Shown here: in pieces, positions 36,755 to 45,694 of the stretch
How positions within the stretch are numbered: position 1 is the stretch's first letter
Layout: the number at the start of each line of letters is the position of its first letter
NCBI GenBank assembly: GCA_029779535.1
Contig: JAKPAG010000130.1
Coordinates: forward strand, 1-64,000
Source: Pseudomonadota bacterium
GTDB taxonomy: Bacteria; Pseudomonadota; Alphaproteobacteria; Sphingomonadales; Sphingomonadaceae
Direction of reading: 5' to 3'
DNA length: 64,000 nucleotides
Made by a program: the position numbers and the translations under genes
Notes under the pieces: model-generated
Database searches by the model: none
Told to the model about the DNA's origin: nothing
Seen by the model: only the letters and a program-made list of their open reading frames with translations

Positions 36755-37690
36755 ATGACCACCTTTGCACCCGATCGTCCGCTGAAACTTGGCACCCGCC
36801 GCTCGCCGCTGGCCATGGCCCAGGCCGAGGAGGCGCAGCGCCGGCTGGTGGCCGCCCACCCGGGCCTGGTGGTCGAGATCGTCCCCGTCACCGCCAGCGG
36901 CGACAAGATCCAGGACCGTCCCCTGGCCGAAATCGGCGGCAAGGCGCTGTGGACCAAGGAACTGGACCAGTGGCTGCTGGACGGCGAGATCGACTTTGCG
37001 GTCCATTCGTCGAAGGACGTGGAAACCCTGCGCCCCGCGCAAATCGCCATCGCCGCGATCCTCCCGCGCGAGGACGTGCGCGACGTGCTGGTCGGCGCGG
37101 CCAGCATCCGCGCCTTGCCGCAGGGCGCGGTGGTGGGGACCAGCGCCCCGCGCCGCGCCGCGCAGCTGCTCCACGCCCGGCCCGATCTCAGGGTCGTCTC
37201 ATTTCGCGGCAATGTCGCCACGCGGCTGGCCAAACTGGCGGCGGGCGAGGCGGACGCCACCCTGCTGGCCCGCGCCGGGCTGAACCGGCTGGGCGAAAGC
37301 GGCACCGGCCACCCGCTGGAACCGCACGAATGGCTGCCCGCCCCGGGGCAGGGCGCCATCGCGATCGAATGCCGCGCCGATGACGCGGCGACGCGCAGCC
37401 TGCTCGCCGCGATCGACCACGCGCCGAGCCGCCACGCAGTGCTGGCCGAACGCGCGCTGCTGGCCGGGCTCGGCGGCAACTGCCACAGCCCGATTGCCGT
37501 GCTGACCGAGGCTGACGGGCCGCAGCTTGTCATGCGCGCCGCGATCTTCAGCCCGGACGGGGCCGAAAAGGTCGAACGCACCGCTTGTTTCACCCCCGGC
37601 GATAGTGCCGCCCCGGCGGCGCTGGCCGCGCAATTGCTGGCCGACGCGCCCGAAGTGGTGCGGGTCCACTTTTCCGGCCCGGAAGGATGA
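36755..37690 (+). CDS. hemC: Porphobilinogen deaminase (hydroxymethylbilane synthase)
   Basis: 311-residue enzyme of tetrapyrrole synthesis that joins four porphobilinogens. It shows KLGTRRSPLAMAQA, the catalytic Asp80 in DFAVHSSKD, APRRAAQLL, and Cys243 in GLGGNCHSPIAV, the attachment point of the dipyrromethane cofactor. It is followed 4 bases later by hemD, and then by a Mic60-like gene, an arrangement seen in many alphaproteobacteria. Confidence 0.97.
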   Translation: MTTFAPDRPLKLGTRRSPLAMAQAEEAQRRLVAAHPGLVVEIVPVTASGDKIQDRPLAEIGGKALWTKELDQWLLDGEIDFAVHSSKDVETLRPAQIAIAAILPREDVRDVLVGAASIRALPQGAVVGTSAPRRAAQLLHARPDLRVVSFRGNVATRLAKLAAGEADATLLARAGLNRLGESGTGHPLEPHEWLPAPGQGAIAIECRADDAATRSLLAAIDHAPSRHAVLAERALLAGLGGNCHSPIAVLTEADGPQLVMRAAIFSPDGAEKVERTACFTPGDSAAPAALAAQLLADAPEVVRVHFSGPEG

Positions 37691-37694
37691 AGGC

Positions 37695-38384
37695 ATGGTC
37701 CCGCTGATCGTGATCCGCCCCGAACCCGGCTGCGCCGCCACCACGGCGGCGGCCCGGGCACTGGGGCTGGACGCGGCGGGCCATCCGCTGTTCGCGATCG
37801 AGCCGCGCAGCTGGCAGGCCCCCTTGGCGGGCGAGTTCGACGCGCTGCTGATCGGCAGCGCCAACGTGCTGCGCCACGGCGGGCGCGGGCTGGATGCCTT
37901 GAAGGCATTGCCGGTCCATGCCGTGGGCGAAACCACTGCCAGGGCCGCGCGCGAGGCGGGCTTTGCCGTGAACAGCGTGGGCAGCGGCGGCTTGCAGGGC
38001 GTGCTTGATGCGCTGCCCCCCGCGCACCGCCGCCTGCTGCGCCTGGCCGGGGACGAGCGCGTGCCGCTGGTCCTGCCGCCGGGCACCCGCATGGACGAGC
38101 GCGTGACCTATGCCAGCGTCCCCCGGCCGCTGCCGCCGGAACTGGCCGAACTGCTCCGCGCCCCCGCGATCATCGCCGCCCATTCCGCCGAGGCTGTCCG
38201 CCACCTGACCGCCGAATGCGTCCGCCTGGGGCTGCGCCGCGCGCCGCTGCGCATTGCCGCGCTGGGCCCGCGCGTGGCCCAGGCCGCGGGGGATGGCTGG
38301 GGCGAGGTTGCAGTGGCGCAGCTCCCCAACGATACGGCATTGCTGGCCTTGGCCCGCCAGATGTGCCAAGACCCTTGGCGATAA
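37695..38384 (+). CDS. hemD: Uroporphyrinogen-III synthase
   Basis: 229-residue HemD that closes and inverts ring D of hydroxymethylbilane. Sequence conservation in the family is low; the call rests on position directly after hemC, length, the N-terminal VIRPEPGCAATTAAARALG and the C-terminal AAHSAEAVRHL and AALGPRVAQAA blocks. ATG 37695 follows GAAGGATGAAGG. Confidence 0.88.
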   Translation: MVPLIVIRPEPGCAATTAAARALGLDAAGHPLFAIEPRSWQAPLAGEFDALLIGSANVLRHGGRGLDALKALPVHAVGETTARAAREAGFAVNSVGSGGLQGVLDALPPAHRRLLRLAGDERVPLVLPPGTRMDERVTYASVPRPLPPELAELLRAPAIIAAHSAEAVRHLTAECVRLGLRRAPLRIAALGPRVAQAAGDGWGEVAVAQLPNDTALLALARQMCQDPWR

Positions 38385-38426
38385 GCCTGCCGGGTCGCAC
38401 CGCAGCCAGGGACAATTCGCCCACGC

Positions 38427-39392
38427 ATGCCTGACGAGTTCTTCGATCGCCCCACGCCAAGCTTTGCCCCGCGTCGCCGCGGCCCTTCGCTGCGCCTGCT
38501 GGGAGGCACCGTGCTGCTGGCCTTCCTGGGCGGCGCCGCGCTGGTCAGCTGGCTGGTCTGGGGCGACCGGGTGAAGATCACAAAGGACCTGCGGTTCGAC
38601 CTGAAGCCCGCGGCCAGCGCCTCGTTCGCGGCGCTGCCTTCGCCCTCTCCCGCGCCCGGCGCCAGCCCGGCGGCGTCCCCTGCCCCGGTCGACCAGTTCG
38701 ACCAGCGCATTGCCGCGCTGGAACAGCGCCTGACCCGGCTGGACCTGCAGGCCGCCGCTGCCGAAGGCAACACCGCCCGCGCCGAAGCGCTGCTGGTGGC
38801 CTTCGCCAGCCGCCGCGCGATCGACCGGGGCGTGCCGCTGGGTTACCTGTCAGACCAGCTCAAGCTGCGGTTTGGCGATGCCCAGCCGGGTGCGGTTGCC
38901 ACGGTGATCGAAAGCGCCGCCCAGCCGGTGACGCTGGACCAGCTGTCTGCCCAGCTTGACGCGCTGGAACCCGTGCTGACCAAGGCCCCGGCGAACGAGG
39001 ATGGCTGGACGCAAATCAAGCGCGACGTGGCTGGCCTGTTCGTGATCCGCCGGGGCGACAGTCCGTCCGCCCGGCCCGCGAACCGGCTTGACCGGGCGCG
39101 GCTGCTGCTGCGCACCGGGCAGTTCGACGCCGCGATCAAGGAAGTGCAGGCCATGCCCGGCGCGGCCGGCGCGCAGGCCTGGGTGGCCGCCGCCCAGCGC
39201 CGCGCCATGGCCCAGCGCGCGCTCGACCTGATCGAGACGACCGCCCTGCTCGAACCTGCCAAACTCAAGGACGGCAGCGGCGTGCCGGTGCAGCAGGCCA
39301 GCCCCGCCGCGCAGGCGGCGCCGGTCGCCCCGGCCCCGTCCGCCGCACCAACTCCGCCGCCCGCGCCCGCCGCACCGAAGGGCGCGGTTTAG
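38427..39392 (+). CDS. Mic60/mitofilin-like inner-membrane protein
   Basis: 321-residue protein with a cytoplasmic N-terminus, one transmembrane helix (about residues 22-45), a Pro/Ala linker, a short coiled coil (DQRIAALEQRLTRLDL) and a C-terminal helical region facing the periplasm. This architecture and the position after hemC-hemD match the alphaproteobacterial Mic60 homologues, which shape intracytoplasmic membranes and are ancestral to the mitochondrial cristae protein. It is short for the family and the tail is Pro/Ala-rich, so the homology is inferred mainly from context and topology. Its stop lies in a CTAG palindrome shared with the convergent UbiH-like gene. Confidence 0.72.
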   Translation: MPDEFFDRPTPSFAPRRRGPSLRLLGGTVLLAFLGGAALVSWLVWGDRVKITKDLRFDLKPAASASFAALPSPSPAPGASPAASPAPVDQFDQRIAALEQRLTRLDLQAAAAEGNTARAEALLVAFASRRAIDRGVPLGYLSDQLKLRFGDAQPGAVATVIESAAQPVTLDQLSAQLDALEPVLTKAPANEDGWTQIKRDVAGLFVIRRGDSPSARPANRLDRARLLLRTGQFDAAIKEVQAMPGAAGAQAWVAAAQRRAMAQRALDLIETTALLEPAKLKDGSGVPVQQASPAAQAAPVAPAPSAAPTPPPAPAAPKGAV

Positions 39393-39403
39393 GGCCTAGG
39401 CCC
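39392..39403. repeat. Shared CTAG palindrome containing two convergent stop codons
   Basis: GGGCCTAGGCCC is a perfect 12-base palindrome. The Mic60-like gene stops at its first base (TAG 39390-39392) and the UbiH-like gene stops at its central CTAG (39396-39398), so the two genes end 3 bases apart. Confidence 0.6.
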
Positions 39404-40610
39404 GCAGTAGCTCGGGCAATTCGCCGCTCATCCCGCGGGCTTCATCCATGAAGAACCGCTTGAGCCAGCCGGTGCGCTGGACCACGCCCATGCCCAGGCG
39501 GCGGATCGCGCTGGGCAGGCGGCCGGGAATGCCGAACAGGCGGACGAGCCCATCGGTCGCCGCCATCACGCTCAGGCTATCGACACTGCGCCAGCGCTCG
39601 TAACGCGCCAGCAGCTGCGCGTCGCCCGGCTCCAGCCCCAGCCTCATGCCATCGGCCAGCACCTGGACCAGGGTGCCGACATCGCGCAGCCCCAGGTTCA
39701 GGCCCTGCCCGGCAATCGGGTGCATCCCGTGCGCCGCATCGCCGACCAGCGCCAGCCGGTCCGCCACGATCCGTCCCGCGTGATGGAAGTTGAGCGGCCA
39801 CGACAGGCGCGGCGCGCACAGTTCGACCGCGCCGAAAATCCCGTCCATCCGGCTGGCGATTTCGCCCAGGAACACCGCGTCGGACAGTCCGGTGATCCCG
39901 GCGGCGTCCTTTTCCGCCACGGTCCACACCACCGCGCTGCGATGGCGGCCATCGGGCAGGTCGAGCAGCGGCAGCAAGGCCAGCGGCCCGGCCGGGAAGA
40001 AGATTTCCCAGGCCACGCCGCCGTGCGGCTGTTCATGCGTGATCGCGGTCACGAAAGCGCGGTGGTGATAGTCCCACTTCGCGGTGTTGAGGCCCGCTTC
40101 GGCGCGGGTCGGGCTTTGCCGCCCTTCCGCGCCGACCAGCAGGCTGCCCGCCAGCATCCGCCCGTCATCCAGCGTGACCGAAACCCCGTGCGGCCCGCGT
40201 TCGCGCGCCACCGGCGCCACGCCCGAATGCCAGGCGATCAGCGGCTCCTCGCGCGCGGCTTCGAACAGGGCGAGGCGGATGTCGCGGTTGGCATACATCC
40301 GGCCCAGAGTGCCGTCGTTCGCTTCGGGCCGGAAGTCGATCCGGCCGGGGCGCATCGCGTCGGTCACGGCGATCGCCTCGATCTTGCAGCCCAGCGGCTC
40401 CAGCCGTTCGCCCAGGCCGATGTTGCACAGCAGGTTCCAGCTGGCGGTGGAAATGGCCGAAGCGCGGCCATCCACCCCTTCGCGGGTCAGTTCCTCGGGC
40501 AGGGCCTTGTCCACGACATGGCTGGAAATGCCCTGCCGCGCGGCGGCGAGGGCCAGCGTCATGCCGACCAGCCCGCCGCCCAGGATCACCAGATCGCGCC
40601 TGTCGCTCAT
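39396..40610 (-). CDS. UbiH/UbiF-family FAD-dependent ubiquinone hydroxylase
   Basis: 404-residue flavin monooxygenase of ubiquinone biosynthesis. It carries the FAD GxGxxG variant ILGGGLVGMTLALAAA, a DG motif region and LVGDAAHGMHPIAGQGLNLGLRD, which is diagnostic of the UbiH/COQ6 group. Alphaproteobacteria use UbiH, UbiL, UbiM or UbiF for different ring positions, so the exact position hydroxylated is not assigned. ATG 40610 follows AAGG. It lies 10 bases after the phosphatase gene stop on the same strand. Confidence 0.9.
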   Translation of the reverse strand: MSDRRDLVILGGGLVGMTLALAAARQGISSHVVDKALPEELTREGVDGRASAISTASWNLLCNIGLGERLEPLGCKIEAIAVTDAMRPGRIDFRPEANDGTLGRMYANRDIRLALFEAAREEPLIAWHSGVAPVARERGPHGVSVTLDDGRMLAGSLLVGAEGRQSPTRAEAGLNTAKWDYHHRAFVTAITHEQPHGGVAWEIFFPAGPLALLPLLDLPDGRHRSAVVWTVAEKDAAGITGLSDAVFLGEIASRMDGIFGAVELCAPRLSWPLNFHHAGRIVADRLALVGDAAHGMHPIAGQGLNLGLRDVGTLVQVLADGMRLGLEPGDAQLLARYERWRSVDSLSVMAATDGLVRLFGIPGRLPSAIRRLGMGVVQRTGWLKRFFMDEARGMSGELPELLRA

Positions 40611-40620
40611 CGCCTTGCCC

Positions 40621-42300
40621 CTACTTCGCCGCGCAGGTGTTGCCCGCGCCGCCGTCGATGTCGAGGCAGCGCCCGTCGAACTGGCCATCGGGCACTTTCA
40701 GCCGCAGCAGCGCGGCCAGCGTCGGCGCGATGTCGACCGTTTCGACCGGGGCAGGCTGTTCGAAGCGGGTCAGGCCCTTGCGCCAGAACAGCAGCGGCAC
40801 GCGCCGGTCATAGTCGAACGCGCTGCCGTGGGTGGCGACATACATGCCCGGGATCGGTTCGGGGATCGGCGTGATCGCGCGGTCAAGCAGGATCACGAGA
40901 TCGCCCGAGCGGCCCGGATGGAACGAGGCGCGGGCGCGCTCCTTCAGCGTCCAGTCCTGCGGGTTGCCGGTGGGCGAAGGCGTGGCGGCCAGGTCCGCGG
41001 CGGTGAACACGGCCATCACCTGCGGATGGGCGCGCGCGATCTGCACCACGGCGTCGATCACCTTGGCACGCTGATCCGGGGCCAGCGCCGGGCTGACCCA
41101 CACGTCACCGCCATCGGCGGCGAGCAGCGGCCCCTTGTCCACGCTGATCCCGGTGCGCGCCGTCACCGCCTTGGCCAGCGACCCGGGGCTGAGCGAATCG
41201 TCCACCCGCACCGCGCGCGGCAGGGCCTGCTGTTCCAGCCGTTCGGGCAGGTCCAGCCCGCCGTGATCGGCGCTGAGCACCACGGCATAATCGATCTTGC
41301 GATCATCCAGGAACTTGAACAGCCGCCCCAGATTGGTGTCGAGTTCAGCCATCTGGATACACATTTCCGCGCCTTCGGTGCCGGTGGCGTGGCCGATGTA
41401 ATCGGTGGCCGACAGGCTGACCGACAGCACGTCGCTTGCCGCGCCCTGGCCCAGCTTCATTTCGTCCACCAGCCGCATCGCCAGGTTGACCGTGGCCGAA
41501 TCCATCCGGGGCGAGATCCGGAACATGTCGCCGCGCGCCTTTTCAGGGGTGTCCTTGGGCATGGCAAAGCGCCCCTGCCCGACCGCGCCCTTGCCGACGG
41601 CAATCGACCGGTCCGCCGCGCCGCACCACTTTGGCAGCGGCAAGGCGGGGAACCCCGCCTTCAGCTGCGCCGCGACCACCGCATTCTGCTGCAACACCGC
41701 GGGCGACAGGGTGCGGCCCTTGAGCGTGGTAAAGCTGGCGCCCTTCCACCAATAGCCGGCGTCGATCTTGTTGCCGCCCATCATCATCACCGCGCGGTCC
41801 TTGGCCGAAACGGCCACGTTGCGGCTGGCGGGATTGGCGGCCTTCATCAGTTCGCCCAGCGTCGGCACCTTGAGGTGCACCGCCGAAACCACCGGATCGC
41901 GCGAGGTGCTGGCCGGATCGCTCTCGTCCTCGGCGCAATAGACCCGCTTGTCGGCGCGGGGCAGCGACAGGTTGAACCAGTTGTTGGCGATGATCCCGTT
42001 GCGCGATGGGTGCGCGCCGGTCAGCAGGGTGGAATGACCCGGGCAGGTTTCGGTCGCGGCGTGGCTCTGGAAGGCGCTGGGGAACACCGCGCCCTGCAGC
42101 AGGCGGGCCATGCCCCCGGTGTAGAACTGGCGGTACTGGGCGAACAGGTCGGCACTGAACTGGTCAACCGAGACCGCCACGACCAGCCGCGGCGGCGGCG
42201 CATCGGCGGGGGCCACGGGAGCGGCCTCTTTCGCCATGGCGGGCACGGCCACCGCGGCGGCGGAAAGGGCAAGGGCACTGGCAACAAGCAAACGGCGCAT
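40621..42300 (-). CDS. Secreted alkaline phosphatase, PhoK/PafA-like
   Basis: 559-residue periplasmic or secreted phosphatase with a signal peptide (about 1-23). It has the alkaline phosphatase-superfamily metal residues SVDQFSAD (Asp46), a Thr nucleophile in ATETCPGHSTLLTG (Thr85), KDRAV (Lys167 and Arg169, as in Thr-nucleophile phosphatases such as Sphingomonas PhoK and PafA), ATDYIGHATG and SADHGG, plus a C-terminal THGSAFDYDRRVP with the last metal His. These enzymes hydrolyse phosphomonoesters broadly at high pH. No Pho box was identified in the 63-base divergent gap. Confidence 0.88.
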   Translation of the reverse strand: MRRLLVASALALSAAAVAVPAMAKEAAPVAPADAPPPRLVVAVSVDQFSADLFAQYRQFYTGGMARLLQGAVFPSAFQSHAATETCPGHSTLLTGAHPSRNGIIANNWFNLSLPRADKRVYCAEDESDPASTSRDPVVSAVHLKVPTLGELMKAANPASRNVAVSAKDRAVMMMGGNKIDAGYWWKGASFTTLKGRTLSPAVLQQNAVVAAQLKAGFPALPLPKWCGAADRSIAVGKGAVGQGRFAMPKDTPEKARGDMFRISPRMDSATVNLAMRLVDEMKLGQGAASDVLSVSLSATDYIGHATGTEGAEMCIQMAELDTNLGRLFKFLDDRKIDYAVVLSADHGGLDLPERLEQQALPRAVRVDDSLSPGSLAKAVTARTGISVDKGPLLAADGGDVWVSPALAPDQRAKVIDAVVQIARAHPQVMAVFTAADLAATPSPTGNPQDWTLKERARASFHPGRSGDLVILLDRAITPIPEPIPGMYVATHGSAFDYDRRVPLLFWRKGLTRFEQPAPVETVDIAPTLAALLRLKVPDGQFDGRCLDIDGGAGNTCAAK

Positions 42301-42363
42301 CAATGAATCCCGGTTGGCGCGCCGTGCCTTGCGGGGAAGGGCAAGGCGGGGCAAACAGCGCGC

Positions 42364-44469
42364 GTGAACATGATGCGCCCGCTTATGCCGTCCGCCCCGC
42401 CTGCCCGCAAGCGCCAGACCGCGCGTGGTGTGCCGATTGTCTGGCAGCTGTGTGTTGCGCTCTTGTTGCAGCTGCTGGCGCTGGTACTGCCCGCCCCCGC
42501 GCTCGCCGCGCCCAACCACATCGCCGCGCAGCTGCTGGCCGAAGGTCCGGCCCGGCCCGGCGCCGCCGTGACCCTGGCCTTTGCCATGCAGCCCGAGGCC
42601 GGTTGGCACGGCTATTGGCAGAACCCGGGCGATGCCGGGTTGGGCATGACCACCGACTGGACCCTGCCCGCCGGGGCCAGCGCGGGCGCCCTGCAATATC
42701 CGGTGCCGCAGACGCTGGTCGTCTCTGGCCTGATGAACCACGTTTACGAACACGCCTATGCCGTGCTGGTGCCCCTGACCCTGCCCGCCGATGCCAAGCC
42801 CGGCGCGGTGCTGCCGGTGAAAGTCAAGGCGCAGTGGCTGGCCTGCACGCACGAGGTCTGCGTCCCCGAACAGGCGGAACTGGCCACCACTGTCACCGTC
42901 GGCCAGCCCGGCGCGCCCGATCCGCGCTTCGATGCCTGGCGCGCCGCCCTGCCCGCGCCGCTGGGCAGCAAGGCCGCCTTTCAGATCGCTGGAAACCTGC
43001 TGCGCGTGGCGATCCCGCTGCCGCAAGCAGTCAAGCTGGAAAGCCCGCACCTGTTCGTCGCCACCGACCGCGCGGTGGACTATGCCGCGCCGCAGGTCTG
43101 GCGGCGGCAGGGCGACACGCTGACCGTGGAACTGCCCCGCGCCAGGTTTGCGCCGGTCGATCCAGCCAGCCTGTCCGCCGTATTTCGGCTGAACCGCGCG
43201 GGCGACGGCGTGTCGATCGAGGCCGCGCCCGGCGCGGTGCCGAGCGGCGGCGAAGTGCTGCGCGATACGGCCAGCGCCGTGCCCGCGCTGCCGTGGCTGC
43301 TGCTGGCGGCGTTGGCGGGCGGGCTGCTGCTCAACGTCATGCCCTGTGTTTTCCCGATCCTCAGCCTCAAGGCGCTGAGCCTAGCCCGCGCCGGCGAGAG
43401 CGAGGCCCAGGCCCGCGCCGAGGGGCTGGCCTATACCGCCGGGGTCGTGCTCGCCTGCCTGGCGCTGGGCGCGCTGATGCTGGGCCTGCGCGCCGCCGGG
43501 CAGGAAGTGGGCTGGGCCTTCCAGCTCCAGGAACCGTTGGTGGTCGCCGCCTTGCTGCTGCTTGCCGTGGCAATCACCGCCAACCTCCTTGGCCTCTATG
43601 AATTTGCCGTGCCGGGCTTTGCCAGCGCGGGGTCGCCGCAGGGGGCCTTTGCCACGGGGCTGCTCGCCGCCTTTGCCGCGACGCCCTGCACCGGGCCGTT
43701 CATGGCCGCGGCGATGGGCGCGGCGCTGCTCCTGCCGACCCTGCCGGCCATGCTGCTGTTCGGCGCGCTGGGGCTGGGACTGGCGCTGCCGTTCCTGGCC
43801 ATTGCCTGTGTCCCGGCGCTGCGCCGCATGTTGCCCCGCCCCGGCGCGTGGATGGTGTGGCTGCGCAAGGGCATGGCCGTGCCGATGGGGCTGACCGCGC
43901 TGGCGCTGGTCTGGCTGGCCAGCCGCCTGGCGGGCAGCGCCTTTGCCCTGTCGCTGGCGCTGCTGGGCTTCCTGCTGGTGGTGGTGCTGATGGTGCTGGG
44001 CCGCCGCCAGCGCCACGGCCTCGCCAGCACGAAACAGCTGGTGCCCGCGCTGCTGGTGCTGGGTGCGATTGGCGCGGTGGGCCTGCCCAGCGTGGTCCGC
44101 GCGCCCACGGCGGAAAGTGCCGGCCTGCTGCCCAGCGAGCCGTTCAGTGAAGCCGCACTGGCCAGGGCGCGGGCGGGCGGCAAGCCGGTCTTCGCCTATT
44201 TCACCGCCGACTGGTGCCTGACCTGCAAGGTCAACGAAGCCGCCACAATCGAGCGCGAGGCGACGCGCGATGCCTTTGCCAAGGCTGGGGTCACCGTGCT
44301 GCGCGGTGACTGGACCCGGCGCGATCCGGCGATCACCCGCTACCTGACAGCGCGGGGCGCGGCGGGCGTGCCGCTCTACATGTGGTATCCGGCGGGCGGC
44401 GGCGCGCCGCAACAGTTGCCGCAAGTGCTGGGGCCGGATACGCTGCCCGCACTGGCCGCAGCGAAATAG
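42364..44469 (+). CDS. DsbD/ScsB-like thiol:disulfide interchange protein
   Basis: 701-residue membrane protein that would pass reductant from cytoplasmic thioredoxin to the periplasm. Layout: signal region, N-terminal periplasmic beta domain with a cysteine pair (LACTHEVCVPEQ), eight hydrophobic helices with cysteines in VMPCVFPIL and ATPCTGPF, and a C-terminal thioredoxin domain with WCLTCK. It resembles DsbD-family ScsB more than classical DsbD. The frame opens with GTG 42364 and ATGs follow at 42370 and 42373; the exact start is uncertain. It diverges from the phosphatase gene. Confidence 0.88.
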   Translation: MNMMRPLMPSAPPARKRQTARGVPIVWQLCVALLLQLLALVLPAPALAAPNHIAAQLLAEGPARPGAAVTLAFAMQPEAGWHGYWQNPGDAGLGMTTDWTLPAGASAGALQYPVPQTLVVSGLMNHVYEHAYAVLVPLTLPADAKPGAVLPVKVKAQWLACTHEVCVPEQAELATTVTVGQPGAPDPRFDAWRAALPAPLGSKAAFQIAGNLLRVAIPLPQAVKLESPHLFVATDRAVDYAAPQVWRRQGDTLTVELPRARFAPVDPASLSAVFRLNRAGDGVSIEAAPGAVPSGGEVLRDTASAVPALPWLLLAALAGGLLLNVMPCVFPILSLKALSLARAGESEAQARAEGLAYTAGVVLACLALGALMLGLRAAGQEVGWAFQLQEPLVVAALLLLAVAITANLLGLYEFAVPGFASAGSPQGAFATGLLAAFAATPCTGPFMAAAMGAALLLPTLPAMLLFGALGLGLALPFLAIACVPALRRMLPRPGAWMVWLRKGMAVPMGLTALALVWLASRLAGSAFALSLALLGFLLVVVLMVLGRRQRHGLASTKQLVPALLVLGAIGAVGLPSVVRAPTAESAGLLPSEPFSEAALARARAGGKPVFAYFTADWCLTCKVNEAATIEREATRDAFAKAGVTVLRGDWTRRDPAITRYLTARGAAGVPLYMWYPAGGGAPQQLPQVLGPDTLPALAAAK

Positions 44470-44502
44470 CCGGCAGAGACGATAAGCGGGGGAGGATCGC
44501 AG

Positions 44503-45690
44503 ATGCGCAAACGGACCTTGGCCTTTGGCGGCCTGGCAGCAATCGCGCTGGCGGGCGGAGCCTGGTATTCCAGCCTTGACCGCGAAACGCGCGACCTTCT
44601 GGCGGTCATGCCGACCAATGCCGACGTGCTGAGCTGGAAGCAGGACCAGCGCGACGCCGCCTTCCGGGCGATGGACCGCATCACCCTGCTGGCCACCCAT
44701 GCCGAAATCGCCCCCTCTGCCACGCCGCTGCCACTGCCTGCGGGCAAGCCGCTGGTGGTGCCGGGGATCGACCAGTACATGGCCCGGCAGCGCGCCGCCG
44801 GGCTGGTCATCCTGCAGGACGGCAAGGTCCGGCTGGAACGCTATGGCCTGGGCTTCGATGCCAAGGGACGCTGGACCAGCTTCTCGGTCGCCAAGTCGTT
44901 CACCTCCACGCTGGTCGGCGCGGCGGTGCAGGACGGCTATATCAAGAGCCTGGACGACAAGGTCAGCCAGTATATCCCCGGCCTGCGCGGTTCGGCCTAT
45001 GACGATGTCTCGGTGCGCCAGCTGCTGATGATGAGCAGCGGGGTCAAGTGGAACGAGGATTACGAGGACCCCAATGCCGACGTCGCGAAATTCAACAATG
45101 CCAAGCCCGAAGGCGGGCTGGACGCGACGGTCAGCTACATGCGCAAGTTGCCCCGCGCCCATCCGCCGGGCGAGGTGTGGCATTACAACACCGGCGAAAC
45201 CAACCTGATCGGGGTGCTGGTCAGTTCCGCCACCGGCAAGAAGCTGAGCGAATACCTGCAGGAAAAGATCTGGCAGCCCGCCGGCATGGAAGCCAAGGCG
45301 ACCTGGCTGGAAGGCAAGACCGGGCACGAGATCGCCGGGTGCTGCCTGCAGGCCGCAACGCGCGATTTTGCCCGGTTCGGGCTGTTCGTGCTGGCAGGCG
45401 GCCAGGCCGGCGGCAAGCAGATCGTGCCGGCCGACTGGTTTGCCCAGGCCACCACCAAGCAGAAGGACATCGGCCGGCCAGGCAAGGGCTATGGCTACCA
45501 GTGGTGGACCTATGACGACGGTTCGGTCGCGGCGCAGGGCATCTTCGGCCAGGGCATCTTCATCGATCCCAAGCGCAAGCTGGTGATCGCCAGCAATGCC
45601 GACTGGACCCGCGCCACGCTGGGCCCCGAACCCGACGCGCGCGAGGCGTTCTACCGCCAGGTCCAGGCGCTGATCGACGCCGGCGGCTGA
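44503..45690 (+). CDS. Beta-lactamase-related serine hydrolase
   Basis: 395-residue exported hydrolase with an N-terminal signal anchor. It has the SxxK motif SVAK (Ser128, Lys131) and the Tyr-x-Asn-like HYNTGETN (Tyr228, Asn229), with VSQYIPGL and QWWTYDDGS blocks typical of class C beta-lactamase/6-aminohexanoate-dimer hydrolase relatives. Family substrates range from esters to amides; none can be assigned here. GGGGGAGGA precedes the ATG. It is 33 bases after the DsbD-like gene and converges with the next gene. Confidence 0.87.
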   Translation: MRKRTLAFGGLAAIALAGGAWYSSLDRETRDLLAVMPTNADVLSWKQDQRDAAFRAMDRITLLATHAEIAPSATPLPLPAGKPLVVPGIDQYMARQRAAGLVILQDGKVRLERYGLGFDAKGRWTSFSVAKSFTSTLVGAAVQDGYIKSLDDKVSQYIPGLRGSAYDDVSVRQLLMMSSGVKWNEDYEDPNADVAKFNNAKPEGGLDATVSYMRKLPRAHPPGEVWHYNTGETNLIGVLVSSATGKKLSEYLQEKIWQPAGMEAKATWLEGKTGHEIAGCCLQAATRDFARFGLFVLAGGQAGGKQIVPADWFAQATTKQKDIGRPGKGYGYQWWTYDDGSVAAQGIFGQGIFIDPKRKLVIASNADWTRATLGPEPDAREAFYRQVQALIDAGG

Positions 45691-45694
45691 GCCG

